Origin: Sabellastarte sp. h YS-2021
Lineage: Eukaryota > Annelida > Polychaeta > Sabellida > Sabellidae
Assembly (NCBI GenBank): GCA_964017235.1
Contig: OZ024931.1
Coordinates: 100,768,221-100,832,220, forward strand
Direction: 5' to 3'
DNA length: 64,000 nucleotides
The notes beneath the pieces were generated by a model. That model saw only the letters and a list, made by a program, of their open reading frames with translations. It was not told where the DNA came from and made no database searches. The position numbers were made by a program, and so were the translations under genes. Positions 62,504-64,000 of the stretch are shown here, piece after piece (position 1 is the stretch's first letter; each line of letters opens with the position of its first letter).

Positions 62504-64000
62504 TGTGTCACCAGCATTTAATGCTGCTTGGGATAGAGGGATTGCTTCGTCATCCATTTTTTTGGCGTCAACATTGTCGGTGTCGGCGGCGGCGTCTGTC
62601 GTTGTCACTTTGTATTCCAGACAGTATCTCAAAAATGGCTTGTCAGATTTAATTCAAATTTGACGTTTGGATGTAACGGGTGTGCTGTATAGTTTGGTGA
62701 CCTTAAACGCCCACTAGCAAGATACTTATATTGAGTTGAAATTTTTTGTTTCCGGAGAGTATCTCAAAAATGGGTTGATGGATTCAATTTAAATTTTCTG
62801 TGTGGTTGTAACTAGTTTTGAAGGTGTGCTCTATTTTAAGGTGACCTTAAACTCCCACGTATAGAAAAACTTATGTCCAGTTTACGTTTTTTCTTTCTCC
62901 ATGGAGTATACTGAAAATAACTTGAGAAATTTCATTCAACTTTTGCATGTATATGTAACTGGCCATAGGTAAGTGTCATACGATAAGGTGACCTTAAACA
63001 CCCAGTAATAACAAAATTATATTCACTTTAAGTTTGGCAATTTTTGAACAGTATTTCAAATACTGTGCAATTCTAAGCATGTTTCAGTTGTGGATGTAAC
63101 AAACCATGAACAGAACCTTCAGTAAAAGATTACCTTAAACTCCTTACCTTAAACTAACATTGACTTTAAGGTTGGAACATTTGTTTTGGTGTTTGGAAGA
63201 TATTTGATGTGCTGGTTTTTTTTTACATCGATATTCATCATGTACATATATTTAGACAAAAAGAAAAAGGGTCTCTTTTGTAAGGTTACAATAAATTGCT
63301 GATATTTTAGAAACTTACGAGTTTAAGGTTGTAACAGTTTGATGGATCACCTATAGGACCAGCATCGTCATTACACTTTGTTTCTAGAAAATATGTCAAA
63401 AATTGCTTGTAGGATGAAATTCAAATTTGGCATGTGGGTGTTGCTGATCATCGATATGTGCTCTATTTTAGATGACCTTAACCTCCCACTTATAACACAT
63501 TTATATTGAATTTTACTTTTGCGACTTGCGGGCAATAGCTTAAAGATGGCTTCACAGATTCAAATCAGATTTGGTACGTCGGTGTAACTTGTCTTCAAGG
63601 TGTGGCCTATTTTAAGGTGACCTTAAACTCCTAGTGATAACATAATTATATTAAATTTAATTTCTGGAGAGTATTTGAAACCTGCATAAGAGATTTAATT
63701 TATATTTGGTATATTGATGTGTCTAGTCCTGAAGGTGTGCCCTATTTTAAGGTGACCTTAAACTCCCATATGGAAAAGAATTTTACTGAGCTTAAGTTTT
63801 TCTATGATTCCACAAAATATACCAAAAATAGCATGACATATTTGATCTATATTTTGCAGGTACATGTAACTGATGTTACAGAAATGCCCTACGAATACAT
63901 TCAGGTGACCTTAAGCTCCCAAGTAATGATTGCCACAGCAACACTTTTTTCCGTTTCATGGACTTATAAATATTTTTATCAGCGCTTTGCATTCCACACC
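62504..64000. repeat. Repeat R1, third copy, running off the right edge
   Basis: It starts GTGTCACCAGCATTTAATGC, like 32101, and follows the R1 subunits through to about 63920. It then enters the GCAACACTTTTTTCCG array, as at 41100. This gives the order R1 then GGCAAC array for a third time. Confidence 0.85.

Overview
The window is repeat-dense, AT-rich animal DNA, most likely from a marine invertebrate. The interspersed-repeat style resembles mollusc or other lophotrochozoan genomes, but that placement is a low-confidence guess. No bacterial operon, tRNA, rRNA or CRISPR array is visible. The only piece of a host gene I can recognise is a very short terminal coding exon at 53380-53451. It reads as the C-terminus of a TspanC8-type tetraspanin and is followed by a roughly 3 kb 3' UTR with a poly(A) signal and an encoded A20 run.

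The coding content is dominated by four DIRS-type tyrosine-recombinase retrotransposons, all on the + strand. Copy A (13740-20073) is decayed. Copy B (21030-29800) has point and frameshift damage and carries a 2.5 kb insertion in its leader. Copy C (32948-38921) has complete termini but broken pol and recombinase. Copy D (42142-48349) has lost about 127 bp at its left end, but all its coding frames are open. Each encodes, where intact, a Gag-like protein, a reverse transcriptase / RNase H / methyltransferase-like protein in the +1 frame, and a tyrosine recombinase back in the Gag frame. B and C keep the full terminal architecture: inverted terminal repeats and an internal complementary region that joins the complements of both outer ends across a trinucleotide (AAA, i.e. 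TTT on the other strand).

The most interesting signal is in these elements. In all four copies the gag stop codon is followed by CAA-YYA (TAA-CAA-CTA, TGA-CAA-TTA, TGA-CAA-TTA, TGA-CAA-TCA), the form of a classical leaky-stop context. The frame after the stop is open and encodes a conserved cysteine-rich segment. In copy D the same frame stays open for 3.2 kb into the recombinase, which has no ATG of its own. A Gag-Cys-recombinase readthrough fusion is therefore a concrete hypothesis.

Layout: 1-13.7 kb holds tandem-repeat-bearing non-coding mobile elements (155 bp and 133 bp arrays, and families with hairpin ends). 13.7-29.8 kb holds DIRS A and B, B being nested in a minus-strand CR1/Jockey-like LINE that resumes at 29.8-31.06 kb. 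31-42 kb holds a tandem array and DIRS C nested in a repeat whose uninterrupted relative lies at 3.16-5.8 kb. 42-48.3 kb is DIRS D. 48.5-49 kb is a hAT-like MITE. 49.5-51.6 kb is another 155 bp array with insertions. 51.9-56.5 kb is the tetraspanin intron, exon and UTR. 56.5-64 kb holds more fragments of the same repeat families.
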